A DNA stretch of 12,461 bases from an uncultured Clostridiaceae bacterium (GTDB taxonomy: Bacteria; Bacillota; Clostridia; Lachnospirales; Lachnospiraceae), in assembly GCA_958441075.1 (NCBI GenBank), contig CAUCBQ010000053.1:1-12461 (forward strand), read 5' to 3'. Each line of letters opens with the position of its first letter. The stretch's first letter is position 1. Below are positions 6,561-12,461 of the stretch, one piece after another. Both the position numbers and the translations under genes were made by a program. A model generated the notes under the pieces. That model worked only from the letters and a program-made list of their open reading frames with translations, had not been told where the DNA came from and made no database searches.

Positions 6561-8408
6561 GAGTTTAAAAGCTATGCAGTAGCGGCTCAGCCAAAAATTG
6601 ATCTGGATCAGGTAAGCCAGCATTTGAGGGCCCGCCATGAGCTGACCATACCAGGGCTTTCCATAGTCCGAGGGCATCTGTAAGAAGCGTTCTGCCTTTT
6701 CCCTGTCCAGAAATTCCATTACAGGGGAAGACGGGTCATGTATAATTTCCTGCATCTGTTTCCTGAGCAGAGCTTCATAGCGCGTATCATAGGTTTTGGG
6801 ATAAGGGGACTTTCTGCGCCATAATACTTCCTCGGGAAGAAGGCCCTTTGCGGCATGGCGGAGGAGTCCTTTTGCCGTATGGTCCTTTGCCTTTATCTCC
6901 CAGGGTACATTCCACAGGTATTCAATAATCCGATGATCTGCAAAGGGAACTCTGGCCTTTAAGCCGGAAAAGTCAGCGGCCCGGTCCATCCGCTCTAAAA
7001 GAGTACGCATAAACCAGTTCAGATTCAGCCAGACAATTTCCCGTTGTCTGGCTTCTTTTTTTGTGTCGTCTTTGCAGACAGGAAGAAGGGCCAGAGAGGA
7101 ATGACAGGCGTTTTGCACATATTCGTCCATGTGAAGAAGCTTAATGATTTCATCCTTTAAAAGAGCCTTTCTGGGTGATAAGTCCATGGTCCAGGGAAAA
7201 CCCGGGAAATTCAGACAGTCTTCTCTGTAAAACCAGGGATATCCTCCGAAAATCTCATCGGCGCATTCACCTGTAAGAGCCACGGCGCTGGTATTCTTTA
7301 CCATGGAGCAGAAATGCAGAAGGGAGGTGTCAATATCTCCCATGGCGGGAAGATCATGTGCCAAAACAGAATCGGTAAGACGGCTGAATAAAACCCTGCT
7401 GCTGCATTCCAGATAATGATGATCTGTATGAAGGAAGCGTACCATCTGTTCTGCATAGGGCCGGTCTCTGGAGGGTTGAAAATCATTGGATTGAAAGCAG
7501 GCGTCATTTTCCATAAAATCAAAGGAAAAGGTGGTAAGGGTTTTTCCTCTGGCTGCAAATTTTCTGGCGCAGACAGCAGATACCAGGCTGGAATCAAGTC
7601 CTCCGGATAAAAAAGTGCATACCGGTTCAGAGGAGTCCAGCTGCCGGTTGACAGCGTCAGTTACAAGAAAAGCCGTTTTTTCTACCGTTTTTTTCCAGGA
7701 ATCAGTGTGAGGCCGGCTTTCCAGCTTCCAGTAGGGCTCTTCCCTTCTTCCCTCTGGGGTAATGATTAAAATATGGCCGGGAAGTATCTCGCGGATACCG
7801 CAGAAAATACCGCAGCCTGAAGATCTGGCAGGTCCCAGGGAGAAAATTTCATTTGCTCCGGCTGCATCCAGTGCCGGTTTCACCTCCGGCAGAGAAAGAA
7901 GGGATCTGATACGGGAGGCAAAGGCAAGCTGGCCGTCTTTAAGAACCGTGTAAAAAAGCGGTTTTGAGCCGATCCGGTCACGGAAGAGAAGGACGGTCTG
8001 ACGGCCTGTATCGCAGATGGCAAAGGCGAAAATACCATTGAGCTGTTTTACAAAATCCGCTCCCCATTCCAGATAGCCTTCCAGAAGAATTTCTTCGTCC
8101 GCGGAGGTTTGAAAGGAGTGGCCCAGATGTTTAAGCTCTGTCCGAAGCTCGCCGGAATTATAAAGCTCTCCGCATAAGGACACAGCTACGATGCCTGAAC
8201 CGCAGGCTTTTGAGATGGGGCTGCTCCCGTTTTCTGTCTGCAAAGGCCCGGTTCCTGAAAGTCCCATATAGGCGGAAAGCCATAGCTTTGTCTGATCCTC
8301 TTTATTTTTCCGCAGAGAACCTCCCATAGCCTTAAGTCGTTCCTGAAAATAGTCTCTGTTGTTTAAGTACACCCCCTCCGGGTGGAAAAAACCTGCAATT
8401 TTGTACAT
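6558..8408 (-). CDS. asnB: asparagine synthetase family protein with a degenerate glutaminase domain
   Basis: Class B asparagine synthetase family, 616 residues. The C-terminal ATP-pyrophosphatase domain (about 235-616) looks functional: PP-loop FLSGGLDSS at 266-274, LTGECADEIFGGYPW, ARVPFADHRIIEY and RRKSPYPKTYD. It would activate aspartate with ATP and form asparagine. The N-terminal Ntn glutaminase domain (1-220) keeps its fold markers (GELYN, ADEE, LNGIFAFAI, LFRDRIGSKPLFY) but has Tyr instead of Cys at position 2 (MYKIAGFF versus MCGIAGFF). It also has KNKED where RGPD is expected, Gly49 where family members have the glutamine-binding Arg, and Cys79 instead of the oxyanion Asn (CGELYN versus NGELYN). 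The start is firm: GGAGG lies 7 nt upstream of this ATG. It therefore probably uses free ammonia, makes another amide, or needs a separate glutaminase. It is a single monocistronic gene, convergent with fprA and divergent from mobAB. Confidence 0.9.
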   Translation of the reverse strand: MYKIAGFFHPEGVYLNNRDYFQERLKAMGGSLRKNKEDQTKLWLSAYMGLSGTGPLQTENGSSPISKACGSGIVAVSLCGELYNSGELRTELKHLGHSFQTSADEEILLEGYLEWGADFVKQLNGIFAFAICDTGRQTVLLFRDRIGSKPLFYTVLKDGQLAFASRIRSLLSLPEVKPALDAAGANEIFSLGPARSSGCGIFCGIREILPGHILIITPEGRREEPYWKLESRPHTDSWKKTVEKTAFLVTDAVNRQLDSSEPVCTFLSGGLDSSLVSAVCARKFAARGKTLTTFSFDFMENDACFQSNDFQPSRDRPYAEQMVRFLHTDHHYLECSSRVLFSRLTDSVLAHDLPAMGDIDTSLLHFCSMVKNTSAVALTGECADEIFGGYPWFYREDCLNFPGFPWTMDLSPRKALLKDEIIKLLHMDEYVQNACHSSLALLPVCKDDTKKEARQREIVWLNLNWFMRTLLERMDRAADFSGLKARVPFADHRIIEYLWNVPWEIKAKDHTAKGLLRHAAKGLLPEEVLWRRKSPYPKTYDTRYEALLRKQMQEIIHDPSSPVMEFLDREKAERFLQMPSDYGKPWYGQLMAGPQMLAYLIQINFWLSRYCIAFKL

Positions 8409-8441
8409 TCTCTGTCCTCCGGGCAGGAAATAAATTCAGTA

Positions 8442-8468
8442 ATCATAATATGCGGCCTGGGGCTGCAA
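8442..8468 (-). promoter_or_regulatory. possible asnB promoter
   Basis: On the minus strand TTGCAG (complement of 8463-8468) is followed after 15 bp by TATGAT (complement of 8442-8447), overlapping a TATTAT. The spacer is short, so this is a weak assignment. It is the best candidate upstream of the asnB ribosome binding site (complement of 8416-8420). Confidence 0.3.
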
Positions 8469-8469
8469 A

Positions 8470-8486
8470 TTGACGGAAACCGTGAA
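8470..8486. promoter_or_regulatory. candidate operator between asnB and mobAB
   Basis: TTGACGGAAACCGTGAA is palindromic about a central AAA, with a single mismatched position in each arm (G/G). It sits between the putative -35 of mobAB (8491) and that of asnB (8468), where one bound protein could affect both divergent genes. No regulator family is assigned. Confidence 0.4.
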
Positions 8487-8490
8487 AGTA

Positions 8491-8519
8491 TTGATTTTCA
8501 GCCGGGAAACTGATATGCT
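8491..8519 (+). promoter_or_regulatory. promoter of mobAB (extended -10)
   Basis: TTGATT (8491-8496), a 17-bp spacer and TATGCT (8514-8519), preceded by TGA so that an extended -10 (TGnTATnnT) is formed. It lies 49 nt before the chosen ATG at 8569. Confidence 0.55.
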
Positions 8520-8568
8520 TAATAGGCTATAGACAGATAAACAGGCTGTGATGATGGGAGACAGGATT

Positions 8569-9684
8569 ATGAAATGGGGCTGTGTTCTTTTAAAAGGCGG
8601 CAGAGGAAGCCGTATGGGATATAAGGACAAGTCGGAGCTCATATGGAGAGGGAAAACCTTTGGTTTTTGGATTCGGCAGGAATTAGAACAGCTCGGGCGT
8701 CCCTGCTTTCTTTCAGAGGCAGAAAAAAGTAATATCAGCCATGAAGCTGACAGCAAAGCCGTCCGGTGGAGCTCTATTCCGGATCAGGTTTTCCGTGCAG
8801 GTCCCATGGGAGGGATCGGAAGCTGTCTTAAAGCCTGTCTTTTAAAGGACGCCTCTCTGGACGGCCTGTTTTTTGTATCCTGTGATATGCCGTTTTTCAG
8901 AAAAGAAATGGCTGGCTGTCTGGTAGCTGCCTTTAAAGAGGGGGACGACGGCGTTATGTGGCGTACCCGGGACGGAAGGTTCCACCCAACCTGCGCTTTT
9001 TACGCCAGAAGCGCTCTTCCGGTTATCGAAGCCTGTCTGAAAGACGGGGAGTTTCGGATGAGAAGCCTGTGCAGCAGACTCCATATGCGCATTCTGGATA
9101 CGGAAAAGGAACACATTCCCGATACATGGTTTATGAATATAAACCGTCCCGAGAATTATGAGGCTCTCAAAGAGAGGGGAGCACCTGCCATATTGGCGGT
9201 AAGCGGCAGTAAAAATACAGGAAAGACAGCGCTTGCAGAAGCTCTTGTAAGGGCCCTTTCAGAACGCGGAGTGAAGACCGCTGTTATCAAGCACGACGGT
9301 CATGATTTTATTCCTGATGTTCCCGGAACGGACAGCTACCGTATGAAAGCAGCCGGGGCCTTTGGAACCGCAGTTTATTCAAAACACAGGTTTTGTCTGG
9401 TTAAAGAAGAAACAAAGCAGGCGGAGGATTTTTTTGACTGTTTTTTGGAGGCGGACCTGATTCTTTTAGAAGGGCAGAAGGATTCCTCCTACCCCAAGCT
9501 TGAGACTATGCGCGGAGTTATTTCCACAGAGCCGGTATGCAGGCCCGAAACAGTGCTGGCATATGTGACTGACTTTGACAGAGCAAAGCTGTGGGGGGGA
9601 CGGGAAGAGGCGCCGGTTTACTCTTTTCAGGATATGGATCATATTTTAGAGCTTGTTGTAAAGGTTATTGATGGTAACTGCTGA
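8569..9684 (+). CDS. mobAB: MobA-MobB fusion, molybdopterin-guanine dinucleotide biosynthesis
   Basis: Bifunctional molybdenum cofactor protein. The MobA half (1-200) attaches GMP from GTP to molybdopterin: nucleotide-binding motif LLKGGRGSRMGYKDK at 7-21, SCDMPF at 104-109 for the metal/cofactor, and NINRPENYE near 190. The MobB half (206-371) is a P-loop GTP-binding partner: Walker A GSKNTGKT at 213-220, IKHDGHDF and GTDSYRMKAAGA, and LLEGQKDSSYPKLE near 299-312. ATG 8569 is chosen from four in-frame starts (GTG 8548, ATG 8551, 8554, 8569) because GGGAG at 8556-8560 is correctly spaced only for it and the MobA motif follows at once. KGG replaces the more usual AGG. No molybdoenzyme or other Moco gene is in the window; threonine aldolase follows 32 nt later and may be co-transcribed. 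The fusion shows the cell makes a dinucleotide form of the cofactor. Confidence 0.92.
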   Translation: MKWGCVLLKGGRGSRMGYKDKSELIWRGKTFGFWIRQELEQLGRPCFLSEAEKSNISHEADSKAVRWSSIPDQVFRAGPMGGIGSCLKACLLKDASLDGLFFVSCDMPFFRKEMAGCLVAAFKEGDDGVMWRTRDGRFHPTCAFYARSALPVIEACLKDGEFRMRSLCSRLHMRILDTEKEHIPDTWFMNINRPENYEALKERGAPAILAVSGSKNTGKTALAEALVRALSERGVKTAVIKHDGHDFIPDVPGTDSYRMKAAGAFGTAVYSKHRFCLVKEETKQAEDFFDCFLEADLILLEGQKDSSYPKLETMRGVISTEPVCRPETVLAYVTDFDRAKLWGGREEAPVYSFQDMDHILELVVKVIDGNC

Positions 9685-9716
9685 TTAAAGATTATAAAAA
9701 AGGGAGAGAGATTGAT

Positions 9717-10742
9717 ATGCTGTCATTTGAAAGTGATTATACGGAAGGGGCTCATGAAGCTATTTTAAAACGTCTGGCAGAGACAAACCGGGAGCAGACC
9801 TCCGGCTATGGAACGGACCCCTACTGCGAAGCTGCAAAAGAAAAGATTGCCGGAGCCTGCCGCTGCCCGGAGGCTGACATTTATTTCCTCACAGGAGGCA
9901 CCCAGACTAATCAGATTGTGATTGATTCTCTTTTAAAGAGCTATGAGGGGGTAGTGGCGGCCCAGACTGGTCATGTAAATGTTCACGAGGCAGGAGCCAT
10001 TGAGTTTACGGGCCATAAGGTGCTGGCCCTGCCCCAGAGAGACGGAAAGCTGGAGCCGGAGACGCTGAAGGGGTATCTGAGCGGCTTTTATCAGGATACA
10101 ACCCACGATCATATGGTATTTCCCGGAATGGTCTACATCTCCCATCCCACAGAGCTTGGAACCCTCTACACGAAGGCAGAGCTGACGGCTCTGTCGGAAA
10201 TCTGCGGCGAATATGATATTCCTCTGTTTCTGGACGGAGCACGTCTGGGCTATGGCCTGATGAGCATGGAGACGGATGTGACGCTGGAGGATATTGCCAG
10301 ACTGTGTGATGTATTCTACATCGGAGGTACCAAGGTAGGAGCTCTTTTTGGAGAAGCGGTGGTATTTACAAAGAATAATGCTCCCAAGCAGTTTGTTACT
10401 TTGATTAAACAGCACGGGGCCCTGCTGGCCAAGGGACGTCTTCTGGGTCTGCAGTTTGATACGCTGTTTACAGACGACCTGTACTTTGAAATCAGCCGCC
10501 ATGCGATCCGGATGGCGGAGCGTTTAAAGAAGGGACTTCGTGAAAAGGAATGTGAGTTTTTTATTGACTCCCCCACCAATCAGCAGTTTGTGGTACTGGA
10601 GAATGACGCCATACGGCGGCTGGAGGGACAGGTGGCCTTCAGTATCTGGGAGCCGGTGGATGAAAATCATACGGCGGTGCGTTTTGCTACCAGCTGGGCC
10701 ACCACTCCGGAGATGGTAGATAAGCTTTTAGAGCTGCTTTAA
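9717..10742 (+). CDS. ltaE: low-specificity threonine aldolase family, PLP-dependent
   Basis: Fold-type I PLP enzyme of the threonine aldolase / beta-eliminating lyase family, 341 residues, close to the usual length. It would cleave L-threonine or L-allo-threonine to glycine and acetaldehyde in the cytoplasm. Visible features: FLTGGTQTNQ at 57-66 for phosphate binding, HVNVHEAGA at 86-94 with the His that stacks on PLP, FLDGARLGYG at 171-180 with Asp173 contacting the pyridine nitrogen, and YIGGTKVGA at 201-209 with Lys206 as the Schiff-base lysine. AGGGAG at 9701-9706 precedes the ATG by 10 nt. It starts 32 nt after mobAB with no terminator between, so a two-gene transcript is likely although the functions are unrelated. 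A hairpin terminator follows directly. Substrate stereochemistry, and activity on other beta-hydroxy amino acids, cannot be read from the sequence. Confidence 0.93.
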   Translation: MLSFESDYTEGAHEAILKRLAETNREQTSGYGTDPYCEAAKEKIAGACRCPEADIYFLTGGTQTNQIVIDSLLKSYEGVVAAQTGHVNVHEAGAIEFTGHKVLALPQRDGKLEPETLKGYLSGFYQDTTHDHMVFPGMVYISHPTELGTLYTKAELTALSEICGEYDIPLFLDGARLGYGLMSMETDVTLEDIARLCDVFYIGGTKVGALFGEAVVFTKNNAPKQFVTLIKQHGALLAKGRLLGLQFDTLFTDDLYFEISRHAIRMAERLKKGLREKECEFFIDSPTNQQFVVLENDAIRRLEGQVAFSIWEPVDENHTAVRFATSWATTPEMVDKLLELL

Positions 10743-10745
10743 AAT

Positions 10746-10792
10746 GATCCGTCAGGAGCCGGTTTTAGAGGTTCTTGACGGATCTTTATTTT
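10746..10792 (+). terminator. intrinsic terminator after the threonine aldolase gene
   Basis: GATCCGTCAGGAGCC (10746-10760) pairs with GGTTCTTGACGGATC (10770-10784) over 15 bp including two G-T pairs. The loop is 9 nt and TTTATTTT follows. It begins 3 nt after the stop codon. Confidence 0.92.
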
Positions 10793-10803
10793 CCTGTTAT
10801 AGT
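10775..10803 (+). promoter_or_regulatory. promoter of the gntR-mcsA-mcsB operon, inside the terminator
   Basis: TTGACG (10775-10780, 5 of 6) is part of the right arm of the preceding terminator stem. TATAGT (10798-10803, 5 of 6) follows after exactly 17 bp, and the terminator T-tract forms the spacer. Transcription would start near 10810, about 99 nt before the regulator's ATG. Confidence 0.75.
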
Positions 10804-10810
10804 AAAGATG

Positions 10811-10893
10811 ACAGGTGTTATATTGCCTGTAGAACAGATATAACGTTGATGCTCAGGCTGCGGCAGGTCCGTTCCGATTAGAGTCATAGAACG
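10811..10893 (+). promoter_or_regulatory. nested inverted repeats in the operon leader, candidate autoregulatory operator
   Basis: Perfect arms GTTATAT (10817-10823) and ATATAAC (10838-10844) flank 14 nt. ACAGG (10811-10815)/CCTGT (10826-10830) and CTGT (10827-10830)/ACAG (10834-10837) are nested with them. CGTTC (10870-10874)/GAACG (10889-10893) lies nearer the gene. They sit just after the inferred transcription start, a classic place for repressor binding. The GntR protein encoded next is the obvious candidate ligand, but this is inference. No CtsR heptanucleotide repeat is present. Confidence 0.45.
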
Positions 10894-10908
10894 AAAGATG
10901 GTGTGCGT

Positions 10909-11304
10909 ATGGTATTAAAGATTGATTTTAACAGTGACGAGGCGATCTATATTCAGCTTCGCAATCAGATCATCATGGGGATCGCTACAGATATGATACG
11001 GGAGGGAGATACGCTTCCTTCTGTGCGTCAGATGGCCGATCATATCGGCATCAATATGCATACGGTAAATAAGGCATATTCCGTTTTGCGCCAGGAGGGC
11101 TTTGTAAAGCTGGACCGGAGAAAGGGAGCGGTTGTCTGTCTGGATATTGATAAGCTTCAGGCCATTGAGGAAATGCGCCAGAATCTGGATGTGGTTCTGG
11201 CCTGCGGAATCTGTAAGGATATTTCCCGGCGTGAAGTCCATGAGCTGGTAGACCAGATCTATGACAGATATACAAGGCCTTCCGCAGACAAAGAAGACCT
11301 GTAA
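10909..11304 (+). CDS. GntR family transcriptional regulator, YtrA subfamily
   Basis: Small DNA-binding repressor of 131 residues. The N-terminal winged helix-turn-helix (about 8-75) is typical of GntR proteins: IDFNSDEAIYIQLRNQI, REGDTLPSVRQMADHIGINMHTVNKAYSVLRQEGFV and a wing with DRRKGAVV. The C-terminal part is only about 55 residues and helical (LQAIEEMRQNL, REVHELVDQIYDRY), with no ligand-binding domain; this is the YtrA layout, where the tail mainly dimerises. ATG 10909 is preferred because MVLKIDFNSD matches the family start; GTG 10903 is an alternative and no strong ribosome binding site is seen for either. mcsA begins 30 nt later. In Bacillus and relatives the gene in this place is ctsR, so this protein may control the mcsA-mcsB(-clpC) operon. 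YtrA-type regulators more often govern ABC transporters, none of which is present. Confidence 0.92.
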   Translation: MVLKIDFNSDEAIYIQLRNQIIMGIATDMIREGDTLPSVRQMADHIGINMHTVNKAYSVLRQEGFVKLDRRKGAVVCLDIDKLQAIEEMRQNLDVVLACGICKDISRREVHELVDQIYDRYTRPSADKEDL

Positions 11305-11334
11305 ATGGGCAAGGGGCCCGGATGGAGGAGCAGT

Positions 11335-12006
11335 ATGTTATGTGAGAAATGTAAGATACGGGAAGCAAATATAAAATATACAGAGATCATTAATGGAGTG
11401 AAAACAGAGCACAACCTATGTTCCCACTGCGCCAGAGAGATGGATTTTGGACAGTACGGCGCAGTGTTTGATGGAGAATTTCCTCTTGGAAGGTTGCTTT
11501 CCGGCCTTTTGGGGCTGGAAGAGGATGAGGAGGATACAGATGAGAGGGCGGCAGTGGTCTGCCCTACCTGTCAAACCAGCTTTGACGATTTTGTGGAAAA
11601 CAGCCGGTTTGGCTGTCCGGACTGTTATGGCGTCTTTGACCTTTTTATCAGCGATAAGATTAAGCAGCTTCAGGGCAGTGAACATCACAAGGGGAAACAT
11701 CCCAAATTCAGAAGCAAATTCGAAAAAGAACACCCGGATGCGGCAGCGTCCCCGGGAGGATTTCGGGAAGGGCAGAATTCTTTAAAAGCTGACAGTGAAG
11801 GAGATATTTTGGAAAACGGGCAGGCGGCTGTGCCGGAAAATGACAGCCTTCAGGCAGTGCGTCTGCAAAAAGCTCTCAGAGATGCGGTTTCCAGAGAGGA
11901 CTATGAAAGTGCAGCCCGGTACAGGGATGAGATCCGTGCTCTGAAGGCAAAGACATCAGAGAGCCCGGAGGAGAAAGGAGGCGGAACAGATGAGCCGGTG
12001 GTATGA
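11335..12006 (+). CDS. mcsA: McsA, zinc-binding activator of the McsB arginine kinase
   Basis: Zinc-finger and UVR-motif protein of 223 residues that activates McsB and takes part in Clp-dependent quality control. Four CxxC pairs are visible: Cys3/Cys6, Cys29/Cys32, Cys76/Cys79 (CPTC) and Cys94/Cys97 (CPDC), forming two treble-clef-like zinc sites. A UVR coiled-coil motif lies at 171-206 (LQKALRDAVSREDYESAARYRDEIRALK). The middle (115-168) is polar, probably disordered and longer than in Bacillus McsA, which is about 185 residues. ATG 11335 is chosen because GGAGG at 11324-11328 is 6 nt upstream; an in-frame ATG at 11305 directly follows the gntR stop but has no such site and adds ten atypical residues. 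The last 17 nt overlap mcsB, indicating translational coupling. Confidence 0.93.
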   Translation: MLCEKCKIREANIKYTEIINGVKTEHNLCSHCAREMDFGQYGAVFDGEFPLGRLLSGLLGLEEDEEDTDERAAVVCPTCQTSFDDFVENSRFGCPDCYGVFDLFISDKIKQLQGSEHHKGKHPKFRSKFEKEHPDAAASPGGFREGQNSLKADSEGDILENGQAAVPENDSLQAVRLQKALRDAVSREDYESAARYRDEIRALKAKTSESPEEKGGGTDEPVV

Positions 12007-12461
12007 AGGGATTCATGAGGAAAGGTCCAATATCATTTACAGCCGAATCCGCCTTGCAAGAAACTGGGATGAATATGTATTTCCCTCCCGGCTGAGTGAG
12101 GAAGGGGCCCGTCAGGTGACAGAACGGTTAAAAGAGGGGCTAAAGGACGCAAAGTCCGGGGAAAATACTCTTTTATGGAATAATCTGGAAACTATGAACG
12201 GAGCTGAAAAACAGGCTTTAAGGGAACGGCGGATCTTAAACCGCACGGCAGTGGAGAAAGCCGGACCGGGAGGACTGTATCTGTCAGAGGATGAGAGCTG
12301 CAGCCTGCTTCTGGGGGCGGATGACCATATCCGCATCCAGTTCCTTGCACCGGGGCTTGCATTGGATGGGCTATGGAAGAGGGCGGACCAGATGGATGAT
12401 TTCATCAATGAACGTTTTTCCTATGCCTTTGATGAAAAATACGGTTATCTCACCACCTTTC
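11990..12461 (+). CDS. mcsB: McsB protein-arginine kinase, N-terminal part (cut by the window end)
   Basis: Phosphagen-kinase-fold protein that phosphorylates arginines on client proteins to mark them for ClpCP. Only 157 codons are in the window. AAAGGAGG (11974-11981) lies 8 nt before the ATG, inside the end of mcsA. Identifying segments are YSRIRLARNWDEYVFPSRL at 17-35 (nucleotide-binding SRIR arginines), LYLSEDESCSLLLGADDHIRIQ at 96-117 and FSYAFDEKYGYLTTF at 143-157. Three places differ from the Bacillus-type sequence: GADDHIR stands where NEEDHIR carries the catalytic Glu; Phe157 is at the position of the Cys in TSCPTN; and Tyr17 replaces the first Ser of SSRIRLARN. The change to Asp may preserve an acid. 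These may be normal for this bacterial lineage. clpC would be expected downstream. Identity as an McsB homologue is secure; activity is not. Confidence 0.9.
   Translation, partial: MSRWYEGIHEERSNIIYSRIRLARNWDEYVFPSRLSEEGARQVTERLKEGLKDAKSGENTLLWNNLETMNGAEKQALRERRILNRTAVEKAGPGGLYLSEDESCSLLLGADDHIRIQFLAPGLALDGLWKRADQMDDFINERFSYAFDEKYGYLTTF

Noticed and set aside
8409..8568. T-box or other riboswitch controlling asnB
   Set aside because: The leader is short and shows no T-box sequence (such as TGGNACCGCG) or terminator/antiterminator pair.
8436..8756. Minus-strand open frame of 106 codons upstream of asnB
   Set aside because: It overlaps the start of mobAB and the divergent promoter region, and its translation shows no family features.
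9933..10502. Minus-strand open frame of 189 codons inside the threonine aldolase gene
   Set aside because: It is fully antisense to a well-conserved enzyme, has no recognisable motif and has no ribosome binding site of note.
10793..10908. CtsR operator ahead of the mcs operon
   Set aside because: I looked for the heptanucleotide direct repeat GGTCAAA on both strands and did not find it.
1..12461. Mobile element, prophage or defence island
   Set aside because: No transposase, integrase, terminal inverted repeats, phage genes, tRNA target or defence-type proteins are visible; genes and base composition look chromosomal throughout.

Overview
The window looks like a chromosomal segment of a Gram-positive anaerobe of the Lachnospiraceae / Clostridia (inferred from protein style and gene order, not from a database search). 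Signs are a sporulation/vegetative-type DD-carboxypeptidase, an SH3b-glucosaminidase of the type common in gut Lachnospiraceae, a class A flavodiiron protein, a MobA-MobB fusion, an mcsA-mcsB heat-shock operon, strong AGGAGG-like ribosome binding sites and consensus sigma-A promoters. No tRNA, rRNA, CRISPR array, transposase or phage gene was seen. Gene density is high and every long open stretch is explained by nine complete or partial genes plus the start of a tenth.

Layout. 1-5168 (+) is an envelope region: the 3' part of a D-Ala-D-Ala carboxypeptidase; then, behind a near-consensus promoter (1180-1209), a secreted SH3b/glucosaminidase/cadherin-like protein (1281-3593) and, 48 nt later, a membrane-anchored cohesin-like/cadherin-like protein with a long acidic cytoplasmic tail (3642-5168). 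A clear intrinsic terminator (5177-5219) closes this unit. 5348-6553 (+) is fprA, a flavodiiron O2/NO reductase with its own promoter. It meets an asparagine synthetase (6558-8408, -) tail to tail with only 4 nt between stops. A 160-nt divergent region with a palindrome separates asnB from a mobA-mobB fusion (8569-9684, +), followed by a threonine aldolase (9717-10742, +) and a strong terminator. The promoter of the next operon is built into that terminator: a YtrA-type GntR repressor (10909-11304), mcsA (11335-12006) and mcsB (11990 to the window end).

How they work together. The first block remodels peptidoglycan and presents adhesive domains outside the cell. fprA protects an anaerobe from oxygen or NO. 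The last operon is the protein-arginine phosphorylation/Clp quality-control module, here headed by a GntR-type repressor where CtsR stands in Bacillus. The most striking single observation is the asparagine synthetase: its ATP-pyrophosphatase (synthetase) domain is intact, but the N-terminal glutaminase domain has lost the Cys nucleophile (Tyr at position 2), the RGPD segment, the substrate-binding Arg and the oxyanion-hole Asn, so it should not be able to use glutamine. Other points of note are a ~197-residue Ser/Gly/Pro insertion inside the catalytic module of the glucosaminidase, the two adjacent surface proteins sharing one cadherin-like domain type, and an McsB whose catalytic motifs deviate from the canonical form.
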